NCBI RefSeq assembly: GCF_036017035.1
Contig: NZ_JAYXHS010000001.1
Span: 1,798,001-1,862,000 of the forward strand
Direction of reading: 5' to 3'
Length of the DNA stretch: 64,000 bases
Source of the DNA: Viridibacterium silvisoli
GTDB lineage: Bacteria > Pseudomonadota > Gammaproteobacteria > Burkholderiales > Rhodocyclaceae
Part shown: positions 26,229-33,581 of the stretch, in pieces
How positions within the stretch are numbered: position 1 is the first letter of the stretch
How the letters are laid out: every line of letters starts with the position of its first letter
Notes under the pieces: model-generated
Seen by the model: the letters and a program-made list of their open reading frames with translations, nothing else
Database searches by the model: none
What the model was told of the DNA's origin: nothing
Position numbers and translations under genes: made by a program

Positions 26229-27605
26229 TCAGGGGGCCTCTGCGGCACGGGCCAGTGCCGCGAGTTGTTGCGCCAGCGCATTGTGACGCTGGACGACAGC
26301 AGGCAGATCGACAGTGGTGAGTTTGCCTGCGCTCACGACGACGCGGCCGTTGATGACGGAGTACGCCACCTGCGGCGACGCGCAGAAAATGAGGGCGGCG
26401 ACGGCGTCATGCACGGCACCGCCGGCCATGCCGACGCTGTCTGTCGCGAAGGCTACGCAGTCGGCGCTCATGCCCGGCGCAATGGCGCCGATGTCGTCGC
26501 GGCCCAGCACGCGGGCGCCACCCAGTGTGGCAATTTCCAGCGCCTGGCGTGCGTTCATCGCCGACTGGCCGAAGCCGACGCGCGCCAGCAGCATCGCCTG
26601 GCGTGCTTCGCCGAGCATGTGCGCGCCATCGTTCGATGCCGAGCCGTCGACGCCGAGGCCGACGGGGACTCCGGCCTCGCGCATCTTCGGAATCGGCGCG
26701 ATGCCCGAAGCGAGGCGCATGTTCGAGCACGGGCAGTGGGCGACGCCGGTGCCGCTGCGTGCGAACAGGTTGATGCCCGCGTCGTCGAGTTGCACGCAGT
26801 GGGCGTGCCACACGTCGTTGCCTGTCCAGCCGAGGGATTCGGCGTACTCCGCGGGCGTCATGCCGAACTTCTCCAGGCTGTAGGAGACGTCCTTGACGTT
26901 CTCGGCGAGGTGGGTGTGCAGGCGTACGCCGTACTCGCGTGCCAGCACGGCGGACTCACGCATCAACTCACGGCTGACCGAGAAAGGCGAGCAGGGCGCG
27001 ACGGCGATGTGCAGCATGCTGTGGCGGCTGGCGTCGTGGTACGTCTCGATGAGGCGGCGCGTGTCGCGCAGGATGTCGTCTTCCTTCTCCACCACGCTGT
27101 CAGGCGGCAGACCACCCTGCGACTGGCCGACGCTCATGCTGCCGCGAGTCGCCGTGAAGCGCATGCCGATCTCGCGTGCAGCTTCGATGGCGTCGTCGAG
27201 CCGGCAGCCATTCGGATAGATGTAGAGGTGATCGGACGAGGTCGTGCAGCCCGAGAGGATCAGCTCGGCCATAGCGGTCTGCGTCGATACGCGGATCATC
27301 TCCGGCGTGAGGTGGGCCCAGATCGGATACAGCGCCTGCAGCCAGTCGAACAATTCGGCGTCCTGCGCGGCGGGGATGGCGCGCGTGAGGCTTTGATACA
27401 TGTGATGGTGCGTGTTGATGAGGCCGGGCATCAGCACGTGACCTGCGAGGTCGATGACTTCGTCAGCGCCGCTCGGCAACTCGTGCACGGCGCCGACGGC
27501 TTCGATCACGTTGTCGCGGATGAACACGCCGCCGCCGGCGATTTCGCGGCGCGTGGCATCCATGGTGACAAGCATGTCGGCATTCTTGAGGAGCAGCGTG
27601 CTCAT
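26229..27605 (-). CDS. 8-oxoguanine deaminase
   Basis: A 458-residue TrzN/AtzA-type amidohydrolase. The metal HxH is INTHHHMYQ near 66-74, and the later His and Asp are in HTHLAEN and GLGVDGSASND. This combination is typical of 8-oxoguanine deaminases, which turn 8-oxoguanine into urate and also act on isocytosine. ATG 27605 begins MSTLLLKNADMLVTMD; a longer frame would overlap the YnfA gene. A diverged relative is encoded at 44078-45505. Confidence 0.9.
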   Translation of the reverse strand: MSTLLLKNADMLVTMDATRREIAGGGVFIRDNVIEAVGAVHELPSGADEVIDLAGHVLMPGLINTHHHMYQSLTRAIPAAQDAELFDWLQALYPIWAHLTPEMIRVSTQTAMAELILSGCTTSSDHLYIYPNGCRLDDAIEAAREIGMRFTATRGSMSVGQSQGGLPPDSVVEKEDDILRDTRRLIETYHDASRHSMLHIAVAPCSPFSVSRELMRESAVLAREYGVRLHTHLAENVKDVSYSLEKFGMTPAEYAESLGWTGNDVWHAHCVQLDDAGINLFARSGTGVAHCPCSNMRLASGIAPIPKMREAGVPVGLGVDGSASNDGAHMLGEARQAMLLARVGFGQSAMNARQALEIATLGGARVLGRDDIGAIAPGMSADCVAFATDSVGMAGGAVHDAVAALIFCASPQVAYSVINGRVVVSAGKLTTVDLPAVVQRHNALAQQLAALARAAEAP

Positions 27606-27610
27606 GGCGT

Positions 27611-27931
27611 TCAACTCCTTGGTGCTAGAACAATGATGGTCATACCCAGTAGCGATACGGCCGAGCCGACCAGATCCCAGCTTGTCGGGCGTACGCCGTC
27701 GACGAGCCACAGCCAGGCGATGGCGGCGGCGATATAGACGCCACCGTAAGCTGCGTAAGTGCGGCCAGCCGCTGTCGGGTGTAGTGTCAGCAGCCATGCG
27801 AATAACGCCAGGCTGAGCGCAGCCGGTATCAACAGCCAGATGCTCTTGTCCTGCTTGAGCCACAGCCAGGGCAGATAGCAGCCGACGATTTCAGCGACGG
27901 CGGTGAGCAGGAACAGAAGGAGTGTCTTCAT
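27611..27931 (-). CDS. YnfA/UPF0060-family membrane protein
   Basis: A 106-residue inner-membrane protein with four hydrophobic helices. It is close to E. coli YnfA in layout (EIVGCYLPWLWLK near 14-26 and GRTYAAYGGVYIA near 56-68), a relative of small multidrug resistance proteins. It ends five bases before the 8-oxoguanine deaminase start, so the two are co-transcribed. A start at 27946 would add five residues. No link to purines is known. Confidence 0.88.
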   Translation of the reverse strand: MKTLLLFLLTAVAEIVGCYLPWLWLKQDKSIWLLIPAALSLALFAWLLTLHPTAAGRTYAAYGGVYIAAAIAWLWLVDGVRPTSWDLVGSAVSLLGMTIIVLAPRS

Positions 27932-27946
27932 CGGTTCAGGAGGCAT

Positions 27947-28552
27947 TCAAGAGGTCGGCTGTGTGCTCATGTGTTCGCGCGTGCGCGCGGCAAAATCCTG
28001 CAGCTCCGGAAAGAACGCGTGGAAGCCGGTCGCGAATCGTGCGTAGTGGGTTTCGAGATCGTCGGCCGCTTCCGCAAGTCGCTCGCCATTCTTCGACAGG
28101 CGCCGCGAGATTCTCCGTACGGCGAGCCGCGCGCCTTCGAAGTCGATATAGCTGCCCAGCCAGTCCTGGCTCGTCATGTACTGCGCGACGGTGGCTGCAC
28201 TATCCGGCAGGCTGCTGCGCCGGGCGAGCAGCACGCGATAGAAATCGCGGGTGAAGGTATCCAGTGCCTGGTCGCTATAGCGCGCCCAGTTTGCGGCCAG
28301 GACGTGGTCGTAGAACACGTCGAGTGCAATGCCGGCGAAGCGTCGCGTGTGTTCACGGAATTGCGTCTTTGCTTCGCGCACGAGGGGATGGCTGTCGGTG
28401 AAAGCATCCACTTTCCGGTGGATCAGGATTTCACGCTGCGTCTCGACGCTGAAGTCGCGTTCCTGTCCCGGTCTGCAGAAATCGCCCAGCAAGGCGCCGA
28501 GCATGGCGTCGTCGCTGTGCCGGGCGAGAAGGATGTGCGCCAGAAAATTCAT
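27947..28552 (-). CDS. ACP phosphodiesterase-like protein (DUF479)
   Basis: A 201-residue protein beginning MNFLAHILLARHSDDAMLG, with LGDFCRPG, HRKVDAFTDSHP and DVFYDHVLAANW blocks typical of AcpH/DUF479 proteins. Those of the HD-like family remove the 4'-phosphopantetheine arm from acyl carrier protein. It sits within the purine-transport strand, between a permease and YnfA, and its role there is unclear. The ATG at 28552 was chosen from the family N-terminus; the longer frame runs through the permease gene's 3' side. Confidence 0.87.
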   Translation of the reverse strand: MNFLAHILLARHSDDAMLGALLGDFCRPGQERDFSVETQREILIHRKVDAFTDSHPLVREAKTQFREHTRRFAGIALDVFYDHVLAANWARYSDQALDTFTRDFYRVLLARRSSLPDSAATVAQYMTSQDWLGSYIDFEGARLAVRRISRRLSKNGERLAEAADDLETHYARFATGFHAFFPELQDFAARTREHMSTQPTS

Positions 28553-28623
28553 TGAGCTCCACGCAGGTTCCACGCGCAGAGGAGCGCGCAAGGGCGCAGT
28601 GTGCGCTGCGCCCGGCGGCATGT

Positions 28624-29562
28624 CTAACCACCTGCAATGAACGGCTTGCCCAGCGAGGCCGGCAGGTTGAGCTGCAGCAGCTTGCGGTCGCGCGAGATCA
28701 GTACCAGCACGACGATGGTGGCGATATAGGGCAGGGCGGAGAGCAGTTGCGAGGGGATTGCCACGCCGAATCCCTGCGCATGCAGTTGCAGGATGGTGAC
28801 GCCGCCGAACAGGTAGGCGCCCAGCATCAGGCGCGCCGGTTTCCAGGTGGCGAAGACGACCAGCGCGACGGCGATCCAGCCGCGGCCTGCCGTCATGTTC
28901 TGCACCCATAGCGGCGTGTAGACGACGGAGAGGTATGCACCGGCGATGCCCGCCATGGCGCCGCCGAACACCACCGCGCCGTAGCGGATGGCGGTCACCG
29001 GGTAGCCGATGGCGTGTGCCGCTTCGGGCGACTCGCCGACGGCGCGCAGGATCAGGCCGAGACGGGTCTTGGCGAGTGTCCAGGCGACGAGGCCGAAGGT
29101 CACGAAGGACAGATAGACGACGATGTCCTGATTGAAGAACACAGGCCCCAGCACCGGGATCTTCGACAGCAAGGGGATGGCAATCGGCTTCACGCCGCTC
29201 AGGCTGTAGCTGACGAAGCTCTGGCCGATGAAGGCAGACAGGCCAAGGCCGAAGATGGTCAGCGCCAGGCCCGAGGCGGCCTGGTTGGCCCCCAGCGACA
29301 GGGTGAGGATGCCGAAGGGCAGCGCCGCTGCGGCCCCGGCAATGGCCCCGGCAATGAGGCCGACGGCGAGGTTGCCCTCGGTGCCGACGGCCGCGGCAAA
29401 GGCTGCGATGGCGCCGATCAGCATCATGCCTTCGACCCCGAGATTGATGACGCCCGTTTTCTCGGCCACGAGCTCGCCGAGTCCTGCGAAGACCAGTGGC
29501 GTGGCGGCGCCGAGCGTGCCGATGAGGATGGGGACCAGATGGACGAAGAATGAGTCGGTCAT
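28624..29562 (-). CDS. BMP-type ABC transporter permease 2, set 2
   Basis: A 312-residue inner-membrane permease of the nucleoside/BMP class. Motifs VINLGVEGMMLIGAI near 38-52 and MTAGRGWIAVALVVFATWKP near 228-247 match the set 1 protein at 19659-20606. It overlaps the end of permease 1 by four bases. With permease 1, the ATPase at 30845 and probably the binding protein at 38378 it forms a second nucleoside/nucleobase importer. Confidence 0.92.
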   Translation of the reverse strand: MTDSFFVHLVPILIGTLGAATPLVFAGLGELVAEKTGVINLGVEGMMLIGAIAAFAAAVGTEGNLAVGLIAGAIAGAAAALPFGILTLSLGANQAASGLALTIFGLGLSAFIGQSFVSYSLSGVKPIAIPLLSKIPVLGPVFFNQDIVVYLSFVTFGLVAWTLAKTRLGLILRAVGESPEAAHAIGYPVTAIRYGAVVFGGAMAGIAGAYLSVVYTPLWVQNMTAGRGWIAVALVVFATWKPARLMLGAYLFGGVTILQLHAQGFGVAIPSQLLSALPYIATIVVLVLISRDRKLLQLNLPASLGKPFIAGG

Positions 29563-30677
29563 GTCGCGGCCTCCGGTGCTGCCTTGGGGGCAGCTGCTGT
29601 GTGGGATTCCAGGTGCGCGCGCGGCTTGCGGCGCTTCAGGCGATAGTTGACGAAGGCATCCGCGCCCAGCAGGAAGAACAGCAACATGCCCTGGAACAGG
29701 CCCGTAATGGCCGACGGCAGTTGCAGGGACACCTGGCCTGCATCGCCGCCGATGTAGATCATCGCCATCAGGAAGCCCGACAGAACGATGCCCAGCGGGT
29801 GCAGGCGCCCGACCCAGGCGACGATGATGGCGGCGTAGCCGTAGCCGGGGGACATGGACAGCGTGAGCTGGCCGACCGGGCCCGCGACCTCACCCGCGCC
29901 GGCAATCCCCGCGGTGAGCCCGGAGATGACAAGGCTCAGCCACACCGTCTTGCGCGACGAGAAACCGGCGTAGCGCGCTGCAGCCGGCGCCTGCCCGCCC
30001 ACTGCGATCTGGAAGGCCGTGTAGCTGCGCGAGACGAATACCCAGAAGATCAGCACGGCGGCGATGGTGATGAACACCGAGGTGTTGATGCGCAGGCCAT
30101 CGAACAGCAGGGTGAACAGCGCGCTGTCGCCGAACATGATGGATTGCGGGAAATTGCTGCCGTCCGGATCGCGCCAGGGCACGCTGACCAGCCACGACAG
30201 GAACAGCGTTGCGATGTAGGTGAGCATCAGCGTGGTGAGCGTCTCTTCAGCGTTGAAATGCGTCTTGAGCCATGCGGGAATCGCCCCCCAGATCGCGCCG
30301 CCGATGGCGCCGGCAATCACCATCGCCGGCAATACCCAGCCGGCTTCCGAACCATGGCTGTAGATCGCTACGCCACTGGCGCAGATTGCGCCCATCAGCA
30401 ACTGGCCTTCGGCACCGATGTTGTAGATGCGTGCGCGGAAGCCCAGCGCCAGTCCCTCGGCAATCAGGATCAGCGGTGAGGCCTTGAGGACAAGTTCGCT
30501 CCAGCCGTTGCTGGTCTCGAGCGGCTCGATGAAGAACACGTAGAAGGCCTTGAGCGGGCTGACGTGCAGGCTGGCAAACAGCACGGCGCCGACCAGCAGC
30601 ATCAGCACGATGGCGATCAGGGGAGCAGCCCACTGCATGACGCGAGAGGGATTGGCGCGGGGTTCGAGTAGGGCCAT
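29559..30677 (-). CDS. BMP-type ABC transporter permease 1, set 2
   Basis: A 372-residue permease with about nine hydrophobic segments and a charged C-terminal tail (residues about 345-372). The RARIYNIGAEGQLLMGAI block near 80-97 and MSPGYGYAAIIVAWV near 278-292 are diagnostic. It is separated from the upstream ATPase gene by 167 bases holding an imperfect palindromic repeat. Homologous to the set 1 protein at 18595-19662. Confidence 0.92.
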   Translation of the reverse strand: MALLEPRANPSRVMQWAAPLIAIVLMLLVGAVLFASLHVSPLKAFYVFFIEPLETSNGWSELVLKASPLILIAEGLALGFRARIYNIGAEGQLLMGAICASGVAIYSHGSEAGWVLPAMVIAGAIGGAIWGAIPAWLKTHFNAEETLTTLMLTYIATLFLSWLVSVPWRDPDGSNFPQSIMFGDSALFTLLFDGLRINTSVFITIAAVLIFWVFVSRSYTAFQIAVGGQAPAAARYAGFSSRKTVWLSLVISGLTAGIAGAGEVAGPVGQLTLSMSPGYGYAAIIVAWVGRLHPLGIVLSGFLMAMIYIGGDAGQVSLQLPSAITGLFQGMLLFFLLGADAFVNYRLKRRKPRAHLESHTAAAPKAAPEAAT

Positions 30678-30738
30678 GGTCTGGTCGTGTTAGGAGTTGG
30701 AGTGCGGACCCGTTCGTGCAGAGCGGAGGTGGGCGACG

Positions 30739-30810
30739 CGATCGAAGTCGAAGCATGGGCATGCGGGCACACACTTCGACTGCGTTGCACTACGCTCGGT
30801 GCCAACGGAT
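30739..30810. repeat. Imperfect palindromic repeat family F
   Basis: CGAAGTCGAAG (30743-30753) and CTTCGACTGCG (30774-30784) are inverted copies with one mismatch. The continuation TACGCTCGGTGCCAACGG is typical of a widespread proteobacterial intergenic repeat. It occupies the gap between the set 2 ATPase and permease 1. Confidence 0.55.
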
Positions 30811-30844
30811 AGTCGGTGGGCGTGCGGGGACAATCGGAAAGGCA

Positions 30845-32407
30845 TCAAACCGGTTCCTTCTCCGCCTTGCCCGCCATCAACAAACCGATGTCTTCGGCAT
30901 TGGTCTGCGTCTTGGGTACGGCGGGAGAGAGGCGACCTTCCGACAGTACGGCAATGCGGTCACAGATCTCGAACAGCTCGTCGAGCTCTTCCGAGATCAC
31001 CAGCACGCCGACGCCGCTGCGTGACAGGTCGATGAGGGTCTGGCGCAGGAAGGCCGAGGCACCCACGTCGACACCCCAGGTGGGCTGCGCGACGATCATG
31101 GCTTTGGGCGACTGCATGATTTCGCGGCCGACGATGAATTTCTGCAGGTTGCCGCCGGACAGGCTGCGCGCGGCCGATTGTTCGCCATTGCAGCGCACGT
31201 CGAAGCGTTCGATACAGCGCTTGGCGAACTCGCGTGTGGCGGCGTAGTTGAGCAGGCCATATTTCTTCATGCCGCTCTGGCGGTGTGCGGTGAGCATGGC
31301 GTTATTGGCCAGCGACATGGAGGGGACCGCGCCACGACCGAGGCGCTCTTCCGGCACGAAGGCGAGGCCCAGATCGCGGCGCTGGCCGGCATCGAGCTGG
31401 CCGACCGGCACGCCGTCGAGCAATACCGCGTCGTCGCCCACCGTGTGTTCGCCAGACAGGGCGGCAAGCAGCTCTGCCTGGCCGTTGCCGGAGATGCCGG
31501 CAATGCCGACGACCTCGCCGCGCTGCACGCTCAGGCTGATGTCATTCAGCGAGACACCGAAAGGATCGTCGGAGGCTGCCGTGAGATTGCGCACTTCCAG
31601 CGCGTTGCCTGTGTCACCTGCATAGTCAGGCGATTGGCATACCGGCAGGTCGCGGCCGATCATCATGCGTGCCAGACTGCCGGTGGTTTCCTCTTTCGGA
31701 TTGGCGTGGCCCGTGACCTTGCCGCCGCGCATCACCGTAGCGCCATCGCACAGGGTCTGGATCTCGTGTAGCTTGTGACTGATGTAGAGAATGGAGACGC
31801 CCTCGCTGGCGAGCTGGCGCAGGGTCTCAAACAGTTTGAGCACGGCCTGTGGCGTGAGCACCGAAGTCGGCTCATCGAGGATCAGCAGCTTCGGGTCCTG
31901 CAGCAGGCAGCGCACGATCTCGACGCGCTGGCGCTCGCCGACCGACAGGCTGTGCACGAGGCGGTAAGGGTCCAGCGGCAGGCCGTATTTCTCGGAAACG
32001 GTCTTCACGCGAACAGCGAGGGCCTTGAGGTCGAACGGCGCATCGAGTGCGAGCGCGATGTTCTCGGTGACCGTCAGCGTCTCGAAGAGCGAGAAGTGCT
32101 GGAACACCATGCCGATACCGAAGGCGCGCGCGGCCGCCGGATTCGGAATCACCGTTTCGCGGCCGTTCCACATCAGCTGGCCTTCATCGGCCTGCACTGT
32201 GCCGTAGATGATCTTCATCAAGGTGCTCTTGCCCGCGCCGTTCTCACCGAGCACGGCGTGGATCTCGCCGGGCATGACGGTGAGGCTCACGTCGTTGTTG
32301 GCAACGACGCCCGGGTAGCGCTTGGTGATGTGGTGCAGGGCCAGGCGCGGTTCGATCGGCGTTTGCGTCGGGGCTCTCTCGGGCGCTATCGGCTCTTCAG
32401 TCATCAT
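30845..32407 (-). CDS. ABC transporter ATPase with two nucleotide-binding domains, set 2
   Basis: A 520-residue two-domain ATPase like that at 17043. The first Walker A is GENGAGKSTLMKIIYG near 55-70, and Walker B is LLILDEPTSVLTP. The second domain has GISGNGQAELLAAL and the signature LSGGNLQKFIVGREI. It overlaps the end of xdhC by 11 bases, which couples the transporter to xanthine dehydrogenase assembly and suggests that the imported compound is a purine or purine nucleoside. Confidence 0.93.
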   Translation of the reverse strand: MMTEEPIAPERAPTQTPIEPRLALHHITKRYPGVVANNDVSLTVMPGEIHAVLGENGAGKSTLMKIIYGTVQADEGQLMWNGRETVIPNPAAARAFGIGMVFQHFSLFETLTVTENIALALDAPFDLKALAVRVKTVSEKYGLPLDPYRLVHSLSVGERQRVEIVRCLLQDPKLLILDEPTSVLTPQAVLKLFETLRQLASEGVSILYISHKLHEIQTLCDGATVMRGGKVTGHANPKEETTGSLARMMIGRDLPVCQSPDYAGDTGNALEVRNLTAASDDPFGVSLNDISLSVQRGEVVGIAGISGNGQAELLAALSGEHTVGDDAVLLDGVPVGQLDAGQRRDLGLAFVPEERLGRGAVPSMSLANNAMLTAHRQSGMKKYGLLNYAATREFAKRCIERFDVRCNGEQSAARSLSGGNLQKFIVGREIMQSPKAMIVAQPTWGVDVGASAFLRQTLIDLSRSGVGVLVISEELDELFEICDRIAVLSEGRLSPAVPKTQTNAEDIGLLMAGKAEKEPV

Positions 32408-33581
32408 GCGTCAATTCCTTTCCCATAGCCCTCTCCTGCATTTGTCTGTGCGTGGTGTGCTCCCTTGCTTGCAAGAGCTGGGCCACGACGGCGATGGCAA
32501 TGGCCTGTGGCGCCTTGTCGCGGATGCCTGCCACGCCGATGGGGCAGGTCATGCGTGCGAGCTGCGCGGCTGCGATACCTTGTGCGTGCAGGCGGTGCTC
32601 GAAGCGCGCCCGCTTGGTGCGCGAACCAATCAGGCCGAACCAGGCGAAGGCATCGCGTTTGAGGATGCGTGCGGTGAGTTCGAGGTCCAGTGCGTGACTG
32701 TGCGTGAGGACGAGGAAGAAGCTGTTGGGTGGCGCTTTGTCGACTTCTTCTTCCGGCGCGTCAGTGGCGATGCAGGTGACGTTCGACGGTGTGGCGCCGA
32801 AGAGATCGTCGCGTACGTCTACCCAGCGGATGTGCACATCGAGCGTCGCGAGGACATTGACTATGGCAGCGCCGACGTGGCCGGCGCCGAAGAGGGTGAT
32901 GTTGAAGCTGGGTGGGGTGATGGTGTGGGTGAGGTGCCACGCGGCTTTGGCAGGCTCAGGTGATGTGCTCGTTACAGCAATCGCAGGCGTGTCGCTTCTT
33001 GCACCATCCCCCCTCTCCCGGCTCTTCGAGCCACCCTCTCCCTCAGGGAGAGGGAACTGCTGGAGTCGGGCCGGAGCGTTGCCGTTCCCTCTCCCAGAGG
33101 GAGAGGGTGCGTCAGTACCGGGTGAGGGGGGATGGTACGTATCGAGACAAGCCCCCGGATTCCGCGCCGCTTCATCCACGCCACATATCGTCCACTGCGA
33201 CGCAGCATGCGAAAACAGCTCACGCGTCAAAGCCCGACCTCCGTCAATCACGCCAAGACGCTCAATCCACTCCACTCGCGAAGCCCGAGCAATCCGCTCG
33301 AACACCAGCCACACCACGCCACCGCAACACTGCCCGAGACTCGCGCCGAGCGACAGGCGCTGCAGCGCAGGCGCCGACGTCGCCTGCAGCAACATCGCCC
33401 GCGCGTGCGCCATCGCTTCCCATTCGAGATGGCCGCCGCCAATCGTGTCGACCGTGCGCGTGAGGCTGACCAGCATGCTGGTGCCCGCTTCGCGCGGTGC
33501 CGAGCCACGCGTCTGCGCAACCGTCACGAGTACGAGGTCTTCGTGTTCGAGCAGGCCGGGCAGGGCGCGCCAGCAGTTCAT
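32397..33581 (-). CDS. xdhC: Xanthine dehydrogenase accessory protein XdhC, with translated repeat insert
   Basis: A 394-residue XdhC, about 50 residues longer than usual. XdhC binds molybdenum cofactor and helps its sulfuration and insertion into XdhAB. The N-terminal XdhC/CoxI domain (1-145) has VAQTRGSAPREAGTSMLV and GGGHLEWEAM. The C-terminal Rossmann domain (about 225-375) has LFGAGHVGAAIV and FGLIGSRTKRARF. Residues about 150-193 are encoded by a family C palindromic repeat (33005-33134) and read as Pro/Gly/Arg-rich sequence between the two domains. The frame stays open throughout. It overlaps xdhB at ATGA. Confidence 0.92.
   Translation of the reverse strand: MNCWRALPGLLEHEDLVLVTVAQTRGSAPREAGTSMLVSLTRTVDTIGGGHLEWEAMAHARAMLLQATSAPALQRLSLGASLGQCCGGVVWLVFERIARASRVEWIERLGVIDGGRALTRELFSHAASQWTICGVDEAARNPGACLDTYHPPSPGTDAPSPSGRGNGNAPARLQQFPLPEGEGGSKSRERGDGARSDTPAIAVTSTSPEPAKAAWHLTHTITPPSFNITLFGAGHVGAAIVNVLATLDVHIRWVDVRDDLFGATPSNVTCIATDAPEEEVDKAPPNSFFLVLTHSHALDLELTARILKRDAFAWFGLIGSRTKRARFEHRLHAQGIAAAQLARMTCPIGVAGIRDKAPQAIAIAVVAQLLQAREHTTHRQMQERAMGKELTHDD
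33005..33134. repeat. Palindromic repeat family C, copy 1, inside xdhC
   Basis: Outer ends CATCCCCCCTCTCCCGG and CCGGGTGAGGGGGGATG are near-perfect inverted copies. Two inner hairpins of CCCTCTCCCTCAGGGAGAGGG type lie between them. The same architecture recurs at 45561-45687, 50550-50672 and 51843-51990. This is the only copy wholly inside a coding sequence. Confidence 0.92.

Noticed and set aside
26193..27737. Plus-strand ORF of 514 codons opposite the 8-oxoguanine deaminase
   Set aside because: Composition rich in Ala, Arg, Val and His without domains; the minus-strand enzyme is certain.
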